DNA of 64,000 nucleotides from Solea solea. Its lineage: Eukaryota; Chordata; Actinopteri; Pleuronectiformes; Soleidae. The stretch is from NCBI RefSeq assembly GCF_958295425.1, contig NC_081138.1, forward strand, positions 27,325,914 through 27,389,913. The letters run 5' to 3'. Each line of letters begins with the position of its first letter. Position 1 is the first letter of the stretch. The notes beneath the pieces are model-generated. The model did not search any database and was not told the DNA's origin. It worked only from the letters and a program-made list of their open reading frames with translations. Made by a program: the position numbers and the translations under genes. Positions 22,560 through 34,326 of this stretch are shown one piece after another.

Positions 22560-23435
22560 AAATATCAAAAAACATTTTAGGTTAAACTCAATTTAAGTTG
22601 ATATTAAGTGGTGGTTTGCTGCATGTTATGCCACTGAAGCTCTAGTCCGATAAGAGTTCCCATGATTCCACACTGCTTCACAATGTCATCAAACTATATC
22701 TTCTGTTATTCTTCTGATTGAGAGCAGAAATGACATGCTGTGCATTTAATCTTTACTCAGCCCTGTTCTGATTATTGGAGTCTGAACAAACAGGATTCAG
22801 CTCCACCGTCTTATCTTCTTGGCACTTTATTTACAGAGATACACTCTTTAGAAACTCAGTGGTCCACATAAAACAAACATTTTGACATTCCATACTCGTT
22901 GCCTCGTTGCATAAAGGGACTGCCACGACTACAAGTTCCACTTTTTTGAAAAGTCAGCATGTAGCTTTAACAAAAATAAATAAATAGGGAGTTAATAAAA
23001 ATTTCATAGCAGAGACTTAGCAGTGATTGTGTTCCACTAATGACGAGTGCTTTTTGAAGCACTTTGTCCCCTTTCTTACTCTTATGTTACAATTTCTCTG
23101 AGCTTTCAGCAAAAACCCTGCCACAAGAGAAGGATTAAAGCTTATTTTCGGTGAATGAGTCGACACATGGAATTGAAAAGAAAAAATAACCAAAGACAAA
23201 CAGTGCAGACAGTTTGTGTAACAAAAGGAGATTATGAACATTTAAGAGGGATTTAGGGGAAACAATTGGGGCCAGGATTGTGAAATGGTGGCATAACATT
23301 TTAGATTTGGACCAATGGAGAGGGAACTCTGGGAAAATACTGTGTTGTAATTTAATATTATACCCAGTTTGCCTAGTGTACAATATACTGTAGTGTAGCA
23401 AACGGCCTCTGGTATATCTGAGATAAACAAATACT
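22560..23435. other. Non-coding stretch
   Basis: No gene or defined repeat is seen. Confidence 0.4.
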
Positions 23436-23439
23436 AACT

Positions 23440-23515
23440 TTTGAGGTTGGTGGGGGAAGCTGGAGCCAATCCCAGCTGATATGGAGTGAGAGGCGCAGTC
23501 ACCAGCCAATCAAAT
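23440..23515 (+). repeat. CCAATCCCAGCTGA-type repeat fragment
   Basis: GGAGCCAATCCCAGCTGATA then GAGTGAGAGGCGCAG. Related fragments occur at 27270-27370 and 42055-42135. It is a common fish interspersed repeat. Confidence 0.55.
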
Positions 23516-23569
23516 GACCAACATGTAAACAAATGGTGTGAGAATGTTATAAATCTGTGTGTCAGTGCT

Positions 23570-23845
23570 TGACGTTCAAATATCCAACAGGTGACATCTA
23601 ACGGGGAGACTGCGGATTGTAACAAATGGAGGTTTCACAATTCCCTTTCATCAAGAAACTATGGTGGCCTCCACATACCAGAAAGGATGCCAGTCACTCT
23701 GTGAAGACATGGCAGCGCAGGACGGTGGCCTCCATTAAGTGAGGCCCTTGTCTAAAGTACATATAAAAGACTACTTATTCTATGAGTGTGAAAACCAAAT
23801 TTTTTCATTTTATATAGATCATACACTCATAAAAACACATCAGTC
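23570..23845 (+). mobile_element. Fragment of TTTAAAGGTC-ended DNA transposon
   Basis: GTGACATCTAACGGGGAGAC and GACTGCGGATTGTAACAAAT match, with few changes, the head of the copy at 26915-28014. GGTGGCCTCCA and ATATAAAAGACTACTTATTC are further family words. The fragment ends where the next element begins at 23846. Confidence 0.5.
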
Positions 23846-24195
23846 GAGGTGGGAATCACAGGATACGATACACGATACCAATAATATCACGATACAATGA
23901 TTCTGTGATTATCAATATATTACAAGACAATCCTGTGATGATATCTACTCACAACATGGGGAACAAAGTACATGTCTATGTGTTGAACGTGGATGGGGCA
24001 CCTCTTAACGCAGCTTTTTCCCACTGTAAACTCCCTCTTCTTTGGTCAGGTAACTTCCGCCCAAGATTCACTCATTCATTTGAGAAGCGCCGCCATGAGG
24101 AGACATGAACTAGTGATGCTCTTTAGAGCGCCTTAATTTTAATTTTATTGCACGAGGAAGGACGACAATACGTCACCAAATTGATATTTTGATGA
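23846..24195 (+). mobile_element. GAGGTGGG-ended DNA transposon copy 1
   Basis: Starts GAGGTGGGAATCACAGG, then CACGATACCAATAATATCAC. Shared with copy 2 (29430-29881): GGTCAGGTAACTTCC, GCGCCGCCATGAGGA and GGAAGGACGAC. The right terminus is eroded. Confidence 0.65.
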
Positions 24196-25580
24196 GTTAA
24201 TATTACATTTCTGCAAATTAACACTCTGGACATGTTACCACATCAGCTTGTGTCACACATACATACGAGAATGTGCTTTTTCGTGTGGTTATACATCATC
24301 AAGAGAAAAGTCAAACATACTGTCTCACTGCCAGACATTGTTTTTTTTTCCCTTTCTTCCCTAATGTTACAGATATTGTTGCACACAGCGCCTCAGTGCA
24401 GACACTGGGTGCTTTCAGATGCTGCTCAATGATCTGGAAAGCACTTTGCTTGAAGCATACTGAGCCCATTATGCTAACAGCCACATGCTAACACAACAAG
24501 TCACACAAAATGCAGACAGTCTCCAACACGGCCGTCATGAATTCTCATTAGAAATTACAAATACAAATACAAAAACAGGAAAATGTAGAGAGAGGATTTA
24601 ATGTGTGCTCTATAACTACCATTGTGGTGATGTATGTATAATTAAAATAAAGCTGAAACAGGTGAATGAAGATCACAGGGAAATGGCTACAAAGTGTGTT
24701 GATAACCAAATGTGATACAACCTTGAGAGTCTTAAAATGACAAGAAAAAAAGTGTATTATTGGGGATTTTTCCAACACAGCATTATGTAAGGTGAGTCAT
24801 GAAGTAACCACTGGTCTGGCTCAGCACACAAATGGCATGTAGGTGCTTTGTCAAAGGTCTAATCCGCTCATATAACAATAAGCCAGTGAAGTTCAAGGAA
24901 CAGCTCAGGTTTGTAAAACAGTGCTTTAGAGCTTTAGCTGCTCCTGCTCCTGAATCCAGTCGTCTTTAGAAAGGGAAATTGAAGTCATTGTGTGGATACA
25001 CCCGTTTAATCCAGGGCACTTTGGTGACTATCAATAATATGTGACAAGCCACGAGAAAACCGGCCCAGCACAAGTCAGGTAAACAAAGAAAAATCAAGTT
25101 GAAATCACGATGAAGCCAATGCATGCTTCAAATCACAAGTAATGAGGATCTTAAAACCATTAACTCTGTATTTGAATGTGGGTTGTTTGGTCGCTGTGAA
25201 CCGATTCATAGTTGGGGGTGTGGTGATACCACATTCCAGTGCTTTTGTTGTTTTTTTCTGGCCAATCAACTGCACATCACAGAGGAAACACGTGGCTACT
25301 TCAAATGCAGCCGCTCCTGCGTAGGTGAGTTACTGCTACTGATTTACAGGGAAATCTTTGCCTGTAATTCTTAACAAAGACAGATGCCGATCATGCTGAT
25401 GTCACTTCTGCTATGCTACGGAAGAAGAAGCCCCAACGTGTAGCCGCAAACTTTCTCCAGAGCTTATGCACAACATACGGATGGATTCATTAGGGTTAGG
25501 ATATGAGGACAATAGGACACCTTGAGGCGAACAGACAGTACAGAAGTTATATTGTGAAAGTTCATTATGTCTTCTGATTG
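24196..25580. other. Non-coding stretch
   Basis: No gene is seen. A T/CTTTC-rich patch lies at 24340-24360. Short open frames lack recognised domains. Confidence 0.4.
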
Positions 25581-26100
25581 AACTTAGTTTTCCTTTACCT
25601 TTGTTAACAAGTTTCCTCAGAACTGTCACCTGATGTTAGGTGGTGACGTGCCTTTATCAGCTGTTGTTACGGAGGCGTGATCTTCCTGTCAGATTTGACG
25701 GGGCGACCACGCCTCCTACTGTCCAGCGCTCCAGGTGTGACAGCATATACGCTCCCTCATCCCGGTTCATTGTCCCATGCGCACGTTTTCTTATTTCCAC
25801 TTCCTCCATGATCCACTGCTGGTATCGTTTTTCTTCTGCGCGATCGACTCTGCCCTCTTCCCAGTTCATTACATGGCTCTGTCGTTTGCAGTGATTTGAA
25901 ATGGCTGATTTTAGGTTTTCCTGGTATGCTTTTTCTTTTTCAGATCTTGTGTGTCTCTTTTCTGTTTCTTTTTCGCATTCTCTCTGATGCTCTTGTTTTG
26001 CATGTATGGAAACATCTGCCCGTTTCCCCCTAACATCAGGTGGCAGTTCTGAGGAAGGCGGAAGAGACATACCGAAACTGGTTAACAAGGAAAAGGAAAA
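25581..26100 (-). mobile_element. Penelope-like element remnant between inverted arms
   Basis: Two inverted arms (25581-25645 on the minus strand, 26026-26100 on the plus strand) share CCTAACATCAGGTGRCAGTT, TCTGAGGAA, TTGTTAACAA / TGGTTAACAAGG and AAAGGAAAAC. One arm lacks about 20 bp. Between them lies a minus-strand frame resembling the C-terminal part of Penelope-like proteins. Inverted partial copies are known for Penelope-like elements, which supports this over a simple LINE. Class assignment is an inference. Confidence 0.55.
25657..26088 (-). pseudogene. C-terminal fragment of a Penelope-like (GIY-YIG type) protein
   Basis: The 143-codon minus-strand frame contains KSAISNHCKRQSHVMNWEEG, then RYQQWIMEEVEIRKR and TMNRDEGAYMLSH. 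The pattern H-x-GH.-W...-EA..IR-...-NRDEG..LS is what I recall from the C-terminal region of Penelope-like retroelement proteins next to the GIY-YIG endonuclease. Here the usual GH is SH and the alanine of EA is V. The upstream reverse transcriptase and the GIY-YIG core itself are absent, and the first 50 codons are low-complexity Glu/Lys/Arg. It is a relic, not a gene. Confidence 0.55.
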
Positions 26101-26283
26101 CGTACTGCTGTAGAGTAGTTACTTCTGAGACGCCATGACGTTATTATCAATAACGATAATGAGTGAAAAATGATCACGAGCCTCTTCAACGGTACATGTA
26201 AATGTATATTTGTGGATAAAATGCATACAAAAGAAGCCATTACACTGAGACGGGGTAAATTCACCAGCAATGACTAATTGGCT

Positions 26284-26335
26284 GAATGACAGTCTGTCTG
26301 TCTGTCTGTCTGACTGACTGACTGACTGACTGGCT
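26284..26335. repeat. (GTCT)n/(GACT)n microsatellite
   Basis: About five GTCT units pass into about five GACT units. Confidence 0.9.
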
Positions 26336-26414
26336 CACACTCAGCTTCCTGATGCTCTGACACACAATTATCCTCGATGACATTATTACATTTGTCAAGC
26401 AAATTAGATGTGTT

Positions 26415-26437
26415 TGCTGCAGCAGCAGCAGCAGCAG
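26415..26437. repeat. (GCA)n microsatellite
   Basis: Six to seven GCA units. Confidence 0.85.
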
Positions 26438-26523
26438 GTAGTTAGCAGAGACAAGACGGAGACTGGGGCTGGTGCGGAGACAAATAACTCTGCTTCTCAC
26501 ACAGCACACGGTGACTCTGCCTT

Positions 26524-26551
26524 TCCTCCTCCTCCTCCTCCTCCTCCTCCG
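26524..26551. repeat. (CCT)n microsatellite
   Basis: Nine CCT units. The Leu- and Pro-run frames across it are artefacts. Confidence 0.9.
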
Positions 26552-26642
26552 AAGACAAAAACCTCAGAGAGACAAAACAGTTTGCTCCGAGCGTCTGAAA
26601 TATTTCATCGTCAAAAAAAAAGAAAAAAAGAAGTTACACAGA

Positions 26643-26668
26643 GAAATAAATAAATAAATAAATAAATC
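26643..26668. repeat. (AAAT)n microsatellite
   Basis: Six AAAT units. Confidence 0.9.
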
Positions 26669-26914
26669 CCTCTCTCTCCAGAATAACAGAGGAACTCCTT
26701 CAGCTGTTGTGGGCTCAGTGAAGCAGTGAATCAATGCAGAGCCTCAGGCAGAAACTGCAAAGCAGCAGGTAGCTTTGATATCAACGGCCATCTCCAGACA
26801 CTTTTTTCTATTCTCATAACCACTTTTTTTTTTTAGTCTTCAACTCCCCACTGCCCTTTTTAATGCTGGGCTTGAAACTCAGCATGTTGGCTCATAAAAA
26901 CAAAGTAAGTTTCG

Positions 26915-28014
26915 TTTAAAGGTCAAATGTCTTAGAATTTGTGACCTCTAACGGTGAGACTGCAGATTGCAGCAAATGAAGGACTCCTCCGTTTACGTCT
27001 CTCTTTCCAATGTAGCGTCAAGATAATCAGGCTGCCTGGATTTATATGGATTTGATGGCTGTAGAATTGTCAAAAAATGTCCAATGAGTTTCCAAGATAA
27101 GTTTTTTACTTTCAATATCTGGCAGTTATTCAACCGTTTAGGAATTACGGTACTGAGAAGCTCACACCGCAAACATGTGATGTGCTGGTGGAAGGCCTGA
27201 GGGCTACCGTAATGCCAGGTATATGGGCGCAAAGCTCTGTTTCTCTTCTTTCCTGGTATCCATCTGTCTTCTACGCTTCATCCTCCACATGAGGGTCGCG
27301 CGAGGTGCTGTGCCAATCTCAGCTGACATAGGGCGAGAGGCGGGGTCACACACTGGACAGATTGTCCGCCCACAGTTTCAGAATTTTCTAGATATCACAA
27401 AACTTGTCCAAGAGTTACGGTAATGAGGAGTACGCACGCCAAATCCTGTCAGCGACAACAACGATGGCCTTCATAGACCAGAAGGATGTTCTTCCAATAA
27501 TAATTTCTGACAGGTTGTACAAGAAGAGGTGCAATGCTGCTCTCTCAACAGTTTCTGTCTGCAGAGTTAAAGGTTCTTTATCGCATAACCCTGAGTCTCT
27601 TTCTAACAAGGTCCAGCAGGAAGTCTACTTTAAAAAACCAGTGCATTACCTGCATCTTGGGCTTAAACTGACTCAGCATCACATGCACAGTGCATGGCGT
27701 TACATATCCTCTCTCTTAAGGCATGCAGAAGCTCCTTTGGCAACATACTATCTGTTGCACACTGCGCCCAGAAAAGATGTTCTTCTTCTTCTTCTTCTTC
27801 TTCTTCTTCTGTTTGCATAGTAAGCTTCCACTTCAAATCATGAAATGCACTCTGTGGCTGGTTTGTGTGACCGTGATGTGGCAGCACAAGGTGCACAAGG
27901 CCTTCCTGAAGCGAGGTTCATGCCTGAAGTACATAAAAAAAGGCTTATCCTCAGGCTACAAAAAGCAATTTCTATCAGTAAATCCTCTTAAATGTTACAC
28001 ACGGGACCTTTAAA
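26915..28014 (+). mobile_element. TTTAAAGGTC-ended DNA transposon with nested insertion
   Basis: Left end TTTAAAGGTCAAATGTC and right end TGTTACACACGGGACCTTTA (through 28014) are inverted (TTTAAAGGTC). The head carries GACTGCAGATTGCAGCAAAT, matching 23600-23625. About 27000-27770 appears to be foreign filler, including a CCAATCTCAGCTGACATAGG repeat fragment (27270-27370), and a (TTC)n tract lies at 27779-27811. No transposase is visible. Confidence 0.55.
27779..27811. repeat. (TTC)n microsatellite
   Basis: Eleven TTC units inside the transposon. Confidence 0.9.
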
Positions 28015-28600
28015 TACTAGTAGTACACTATTTCTGCCTCAATGACGGAGCAAACAGTATTTATTCAGTAATTATGTTGTTAAAAAGTACAAATAGACCC
28101 TGTGACCACGTCAACATTTTTGATGTTTTTTAATCTTCCTTCCAAGTGCAAAAGTGACCACTAAGCTTTTAATCCACAACTGTCATAAGGAGCTGTTTGT
28201 GATGTAGTTAACCCTGATCTGTGTTTACATTTATTTTTATAACTGATACCTTGTTTTAACTGTGTTGTTGTCTAGTTTCCACATGGGTTCTATTCTCTTC
28301 TGTCAGTTTTGTTGAAAAAAAAGAAAGAAATAAGGCTTATTATTGTGCCGACATGCTCCCAAAACACAACTCGCAGCTGAAAAAGTCTATTAGCAGTTGT
28401 TAGCAGTCACAGATGTGAGTGAGCTACTTGCACTGTCGAGCTTTGCTAAATGTGTGTCTGAGCCTCACAAATCCTGCACATTTTTCTCATCTCTCTTGTC
28501 TTCTCTCAAATCTCTCATAACCAGCTCTTCACACTCTTGTACCACTTCAGCCTGCAGTGCCTGGAAAACAGAGAGCGAAGTGAAGTGGAGTGTGGTGAGA
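28015..28600. other. Non-coding stretch
   Basis: No gene or repeat is recognised. The 212-codon plus-strand frame from 28397 runs through the GT array that follows and is rejected. Confidence 0.45.
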
Positions 28601-28605
28601 GAGAG

Positions 28606-28615
28606 AGTGTGTGTG

Positions 28616-28669
<54 letters not shown>
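28606..28669. repeat. (GT)n microsatellite
   Basis: About 64 bp, with GA interruptions near the start. Confidence 0.95.
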
Positions 28670-28671
<2 letters not shown>

Positions 28672-28830
28672 GTGGGCCTTGAATAGCTGCCCCAGCAGCA
28701 TCAAGCTGTCATTAGAGTGGGCAGGAAAGAACCCTTGTGGCTTGGTTCCATCAAATTGTAATCCCCAACACATTATTACCATGGCAGGGTCACCTCTCCA
28801 ATACTGGTCCAGGGCAGGAGCAGGTGGAGC
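28670..28830. other. Candidate conserved non-coding element
   Basis: Unique, complex block with CAAGCTGTCATTAGAGTGG, TCAAATTGTAATCCCC and ACATTATTACCATGG, sitting between GT and CA arrays. Confidence 0.35.
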
Positions 28831-28853
28831 AAGTGCATTCTCTCTCTGTCTCT

Positions 28854-28900
28854 CTCACACACTCACACTCACACTCACACACACACACACACACACACAC
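28854..28900. repeat. (CA)n microsatellite
   Basis: CACT/CA units then pure CA. Confidence 0.95.
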
Positions 28901-29200
28901 TCTCTGCTTTCATTTACTACCATTTCCACTGTTTTGATAGTGTTTTCCTTGACGGTTCTTTTATTTCCTGGCCGGCCCCTTATAATGAACCCATCTGGGA
29001 AGGCCAAGACAAGACTGAGTGTCATGCATAATTGAATCTGTGACCTCTGACCCCTGCCACAACCCCGACTCTCCTCCTCTATATCACTCATTCATGTCGT
29101 CCCCCACATGCCTCTCGTGTTCGCTTGCAGGTCGGGCTTTTGCACCGCCCGACCTGCCACACTCTATAATGCAACCTCTACATTACAATCTTGAGGAGAC

Positions 29201-29203
<3 letters not shown>

Positions 29204-29234
<31 letters not shown>

Positions 29235-29330
29235 GGCTATGGTTTGAATTGTTGTTAGGTTAAGGTTTAGGGTTGGACATTAACCTGTTTGTCAAAGAAA
29301 AAGGCCTAAAAGACAAACCCAAAGTAGATG
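29204..29330. repeat. (GT)n with attached TTAGGTTAAGG repeat
   Basis: A 29-bp GT tract is followed by GTTAGGTTAAGG and TTTAGGGTTGG words, the same configuration as the CA-bounded family in reverse orientation. Confidence 0.55.
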
Positions 29331-29429
29331 AAGAATTTCTCCACAATAATGAATTCATATGCATGTTCTTGGTGTCTATAGGGAGCTCAGAGAATGTACA
29401 GTATAACCAGTGATAGAAACGTTGTGTCT

Positions 29430-29489
29430 GTTACTATGGTCCACAATACCAATAACATCACGATTTTGTGATAATCTATATGTTGCAAG

Positions 29490-29569
<80 letters not shown>

Positions 29570-29881
29570 GTCTAACTGAAGAAAACAAAAATTGTACATG
29601 AAAAGTTAAAAGTGCAGGATTTCTCTGTTTATTCACAACATAGAGAACAAAATGTGCCTTTATCCACTGTAAAGTTTGGTCAGGTAACTTCCACACAAGT
29701 TTCCCTCATTTATTTAAGCAGCGCCGCCATGAGGATAAAAATTAAGTAGCGACCCCTGGTGAGTGAAACAGGCAGAAAGTGTTTACTTTAGAGCTCCCTG
29801 ATTCTTAACTAAAATATCGATTACTACATTACACGGGGAAGGACGACGATATATCACCAAATCGACATTTTGACCCACCTC
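29430..29881 (+). mobile_element. GAGGTGGG-ended DNA transposon copy 2
   Basis: The right end ACATTTTGACCCACCTC is the inverse of GAGGTGGG. The body shares CAATACCAATAACATCACGA, GGTCAGGTAACTTCC and GGAAGGACGACGATAT with copy 1. A (TA)n array of about 75 bp (29494-29567) sits inside it and the left terminus is lost. Confidence 0.65.
29494..29569. repeat. (TA)n microsatellite
   Basis: About 37 TA units nested in a transposon copy that lacks them in copy 1. Confidence 0.95.
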
Positions 29882-31612
29882 TAGCTTCGATGCAGTGTCC
29901 TTAGAGGGATCGCTGTGCAAACCTGTGCGTGTGTGTGTGTGTGTCTGTGCGTGTGTGTGTGTAACGCTCACACCTGTGGTTTCAAGGGAAAGCCGCACTA
30001 TGGTAAAGGATGTACTGTGCGTAGGCAGAGACTGAGAATCACACACTCTCATTAACAAACAACTCTCCCATTGTGGGCGCCAAAATAACACCGTCCTTGG
30101 ACTGTAAACACTCGTCACCTTAAAGCCAAGGCCTTTCATTACAGACACATCGTTAACGGTTACGAGTGGCGAACGCGTCTGCATCTCAAATTGTATTTGA
30201 AGACATTATTCAAATCCGCCGACATGGGACTCTGACCTTAATGACCTGCACTTACATCAGTGCAGACAATAACAGACAGTTCTGTACCAGATACTTGATT
30301 TACCCGTCAACACGAGATCCCACAACAAAATGTGCTGTAGCTCATGTACTTAGTTTTCTTAGTCTTTATACGATTCTGTTACCGTGTGTCCTGGTGCACA
30401 CTGCGTGTTTGCACACAGTCCAGCGTGTAACAGCTCGGCGGTGCCGAGGGTGCAATGAGGGCAAAGCCAACAGTAGAAGTCCAAACACAGCAGTGTAAAC
30501 TCTATCACATTATAAACCTGGTTCAGGAGAAATGGTTCATTTAAAAATGTGCCGTTTTTGTGATTGGAAAACCTGTTGTCGCAGCATTTATCAGTTAAAA
30601 AGCTTAACTAGTATATTCATGATAATAATTTCATAATAATTAGGCTTTTACTGACGCCATGTACTTTTTTGTTCCGTCATATGTGGCAAAAATGTTACTA
30701 AAATATATTTTACCCTGTGAAGTAAAATTGAGTTAATTGTCTCATATGCAATTATTTCAGTTTGGCATATGATACAGGAAGGAAATATTCTTCTGAATTC
30801 TGAATATATGATGTCTTCTTGGTGCTGTGATACTTGTGTTCTATACTGTCAGTGTAAAAGAAAAGGTACACATGTTTTTATGTATCCAAATTGTGACTGC
30901 ATTTTTTAAGAAAGTGTTCATTTGTTAGGGTTTAGGCCATAAAGCTATGACAGAAACAATCACCTCCATAAAGATGATTATATAAGCTGTTATATATATT
31001 TATATATATATATATATATATTTTTTTTTTTTGCCCAAATAAATGTGACGTCACAATTTCCTCCCTTGTTTGTGCAGCATAGGAGCCGCTGCCACACCCA
31101 GAGTGTTAAAACACTCACACTGTGATCATTTATGTATTCAAAAGATTCAATTTCATGTTATTCCAGGTTAAAAAAAAGGAGGTAATCTGGATGATTTGTT
31201 GCAGGAAACCAAGATGAAAGGATGAGTTTGAAAAAAAAAAATAATAAAGAAGCTACAGTGACAAAGAAAACTCCAGCTCTGTTGTTAGAACCACGGTCCG
31301 TTGCCGATAAAGAGACACACGCTGACTATTTCACACTTGATTTCTTGTCTATAAAATCCAACATTAAAACACCAGAGACATTAGCGTTATGAAGTGCCGT
31401 GCCAATCTGGCAGTATTGTTGCTGCTGAGAGCTGATTTACATCATATAAGCTTCTGATTATTTAATGACCACTTTAGACTCAAAATATGGATCAGACTGA
31501 TAATTAGATTGAGCTACATTGGGAAAAAAAATCTAACAACCGCTGGTGAATACACCCATTTAGTCTGTAAACAATTAAGACGTACTGTACACAAGCCGTC
31601 GATGAATTGAAA
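29882..31612. other. Mixed non-coding stretch
   Basis: GT tracts at 29929-29962 and a TA/T tract at 30988-31034. No gene or transposon terminus is seen. The region 31420-31570 is unique with TAAT cores (TGATTATTTAATGACC, CTGATAATTAGATTGAG). Confidence 0.4.
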
Positions 31613-31825
31613 GTGTGTGTGTGTGTGTGTGCAGACACAGCGGGGCTCGTTTCATCATGTCATTAGCAGTCAAGCAAGCAGAAATGACTTTTTCTGCACC
31701 TAGGAGCATGGCTGTTGCAGATCAATGCCTGTGGCATTTCTTAAATCAATGAGTGATGTTGTAACTGGGGGACTCATCTGTGAAGGAGACCCCGGGGAGA
31801 CAGCGAGTGAGCCGGAGAGAGGTGA

Positions 31826-31853
31826 GGAGAGAGAGAGAGAGAGAGAGAGAGAC
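31826..31853. repeat. (GA)n microsatellite
   Basis: About fourteen GA units. Confidence 0.95.
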
Positions 31854-32147
31854 AAAGAGATAAAGCTGAAAGTGACAGAACAACAGAGGGCGACAGAAGG
31901 AGGACGTGGTAGTGGGAGCATGTGCACTGTTTTTTTGTTGTTATTTCTTCCCCTGTTTGATCTTCATGAACAGAAACAACGTTGCATCATTTGTATGCGG
32001 CATCCTTCACCTGAAAACAGGCTCTGTCAAGCAATACTATCAGACCTGACTGAGGGAGCGTTTGTTGAGCCTGATTTTTAGCCTTCAAACTCACTCTGCA
32101 TTTTCAGTCATACTACAACCTGTCTGCAGCAACCCCTATGTTCTAGT

Positions 32148-32712
32148 CAGGGTTCCCACACCATGGTTGATATCAAATTCAATTACTTTTCAAGGACTTT
32201 TCATGACCAGTTTCCTCACATTCAAGGACTGAAAGTGGTGACAAAGGTTAAGATGGGAGGGCAACTCGTGAGAGCCGCTTCGTCCATGGCGTCCACTTGT
32301 ATCGATTTGCAGTGATTGTCCTTGGGATCTTGGTCATTTTCTTTGATGAGACAGAGATCTTGGGATTTTCATTCCCCAGGCATCACGTCGTCATTTGCTC
32401 TCTCTTGCTTAACGATACTCGCTCATTGTTCTGCATGGAATCTCACGTCAACGGCAGAGAGAGAGACAATGTCCACAACACCGCGAGTAATCCCGACTCC
32501 AGGTTTGCTCTGCGTAGGCCTAGTCTACGTACATCAAGCAACAAAGAGGATGAATCATTAGGTGGCGTCATAACAAACAAAGGAGACATTTACCTAAATA
32601 TCAACTTCTTTCTTGCACAAAATGCACCCACTTTCAAAAACCCATGTCTTTATCTTCAAAAACTCTCTTTTTCCAAATTCACAAACTTTCAAGGATCCCA
32701 AGGACCGTATTT
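32148..32712 (+). mobile_element. CAGGGTTCCCAC hAT-like element
   Basis: Starts CAGGGTTCCCACACCATGG. Body words GAGAGCCGCTTCGTCCATGG, CAGGCATCACGTCGTCATTT and GGAGACATTTACCTAAATAT recur at 41.5 and 55 kb. The far end has CAAACTTTCAAGGATCCCAA but lacks the terminal GTGGGAACCCTG. It is the most complete of four copies, about 565 bp. The plus-strand frame of 145 codons inside is not a recognised protein. Confidence 0.7.
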
Positions 32713-33135
32713 GTCACATATGCGACAGATATAGACACGGAAACTGTGATGAAAAATCATTTTCACTATACTTTTTCATGGCGGGACACTTGTTTCACGA
32801 TGTGAGAGGTCTAGTCCCAAAAAGAGATGAGCGTCTCTCTTACACTGAGACACGCGTGAGCCACTTTGAACGCTCTTATTAGTTGACGTTTGTGGCACAG
32901 GTGTAAACGCGCCAAACGTGCATCCAGTGTGAAACTGGCCTCAACCCACGTTGTGTGAAATCATCTGACAATCGTATTCGTGTGTGTGTGTGTGTACAAG
33001 CAAATGGGATAGACTCATCCAACAGCACTGACCTCTCACTAAGTGCCTTATACGGCACATTCAAATTTGACAGTGCCAATATAATTGCCCATTTGATGAG
33101 GCAGGTGAATCTGTGCAACACTGCCAACCCCATCT
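32713..33135. other. Non-coding stretch
   Basis: A short GT tract (32980-32995). No gene is seen. Confidence 0.4.
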
Positions 33136-33900
33136 TTATCTCCCCCCCCCCTCTCTCTCTCCCTCTCCCTCTGTCTTGTATTCGTGCAAAGTGTGTGTCT
33201 GCATGAGGGGAAGGGGGGCAGAGTAATAGGCTGGAGGTGGAGCGTGAAAAAGGTTGGGGAGAAAAAAAGAAATCACATCACCAGAGAGAGAGAAGCGATG
33301 AGAGTGCGCCGGGCTCCCAAGGCCTGATGTATTTACCTGGGTAATGACAGTCATCTGGAGCGACAGGGCATGTGTATGTGTGTCTGTGTGCATGGACTGT
33401 ACGTGTGTGTGTGTGTTAAAGCATAAAGTGAAGTGCAGGACGCTGTGGAGACTAGATTTCTGTTTGGCCACCGACCGGCTGAAGGGCTAGTTTGTTGATT
33501 TATTTGCAGAAGGAGAAAACTCCCTTTTTCTCTTTTCCTCTCTCATCTTGTCTGTAATTCTTTTTTATTCTGCCTTTTATTATCCTCCTGCTCCTCCACC
33601 ATCCTCTTGCCCTCCCTTTATTAATTCATAAAAAATCACCCCTGCACATATGACTGCTTTTCCACAGGCAGTGGAGCATTCACACCAACTTCTCTCCGGT
33701 TATAAACGCACTGCAGCCTGTTGCCTTTCTCACACCCGCTGTTCTCACTGTTGGTGTTTCCCCATCAAGACAGAACTCAACCTAAATCCTGCTTCTGATT
33801 TTAGGCTGATTTGAAAAGATTATCTGGCCAAATGCTCCTGTAGTGTGAGGGGTTAATAGACACGCCGCAATAACCAATGAGAGCGAGTCGACCGGGAAAC
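33136..33900. other. Simple-repeat-rich then unique non-coding stretch
   Basis: A CT/CCCT tract (33142-33175) and GT tracts near 33370-33415. Then unique sequence to 33900 without coding signs. Confidence 0.4.
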
Positions 33901-33929
33901 AGATGTTACGTACTTTTGTTTAGAACCGC

Positions 33930-34110
33930 AACTTTTCTCACCCATAACTTTTCATGTTTCTTTTGAATAACATATTCAAAATGATTACTGTGTGATATTT
34001 GTTTTCTTCGGCCCGGACAATTATTTAATCTGAAATGTAAATATGACCCACGTTCTGGCTTTAAGACATATTGCCATATTGCTATTCTGATACAATTTCC
34101 GCTATTTCCT
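33930..34110 (+). repeat. Interspersed repeat shared with 51.3 kb
   Basis: ACATATTCAAAATGATTACT, GTGATATTTGTTTTCTTC and CGTTCTGGCTTTAAGACATA have near-identical counterparts at 51306-51445 in the same order and orientation. Class unknown. Confidence 0.6.
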
Positions 34111-34303
34111 TTTCCAAAGTCTTTCACAACATAAAATCTTTTAGCTGCCAAATTAATTTGTTAGAGAAAACACATGAGATTTCACGTACGTTCATACATT
34201 CAGGTGCTAAACTTTATTTTTTATTTTTTTTCTAGGATGTGACACTCGGCTGTTCTTATCAAGTAATGCCAGATGTGAGGCCTGGGGTTAAAGAGGGGTT
34301 TTC

Positions 34304-34326
34304 CACACACACACACACACACACAC
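34304..34326. repeat. (CA)n microsatellite
   Basis: About eleven CA units. Confidence 0.9.

Noticed and set aside
28397..29035. 212-codon plus-strand open frame
   Set aside because: It passes through both a GT and a CA array, giving Val/Cys and His/Thr runs. The flanking parts show no domain.
32297..32734. 145-codon plus-strand open frame
   Set aside because: It sits within a non-autonomous hAT-like copy. The equivalent regions at 41.5 and 55 kb do not keep the frame.
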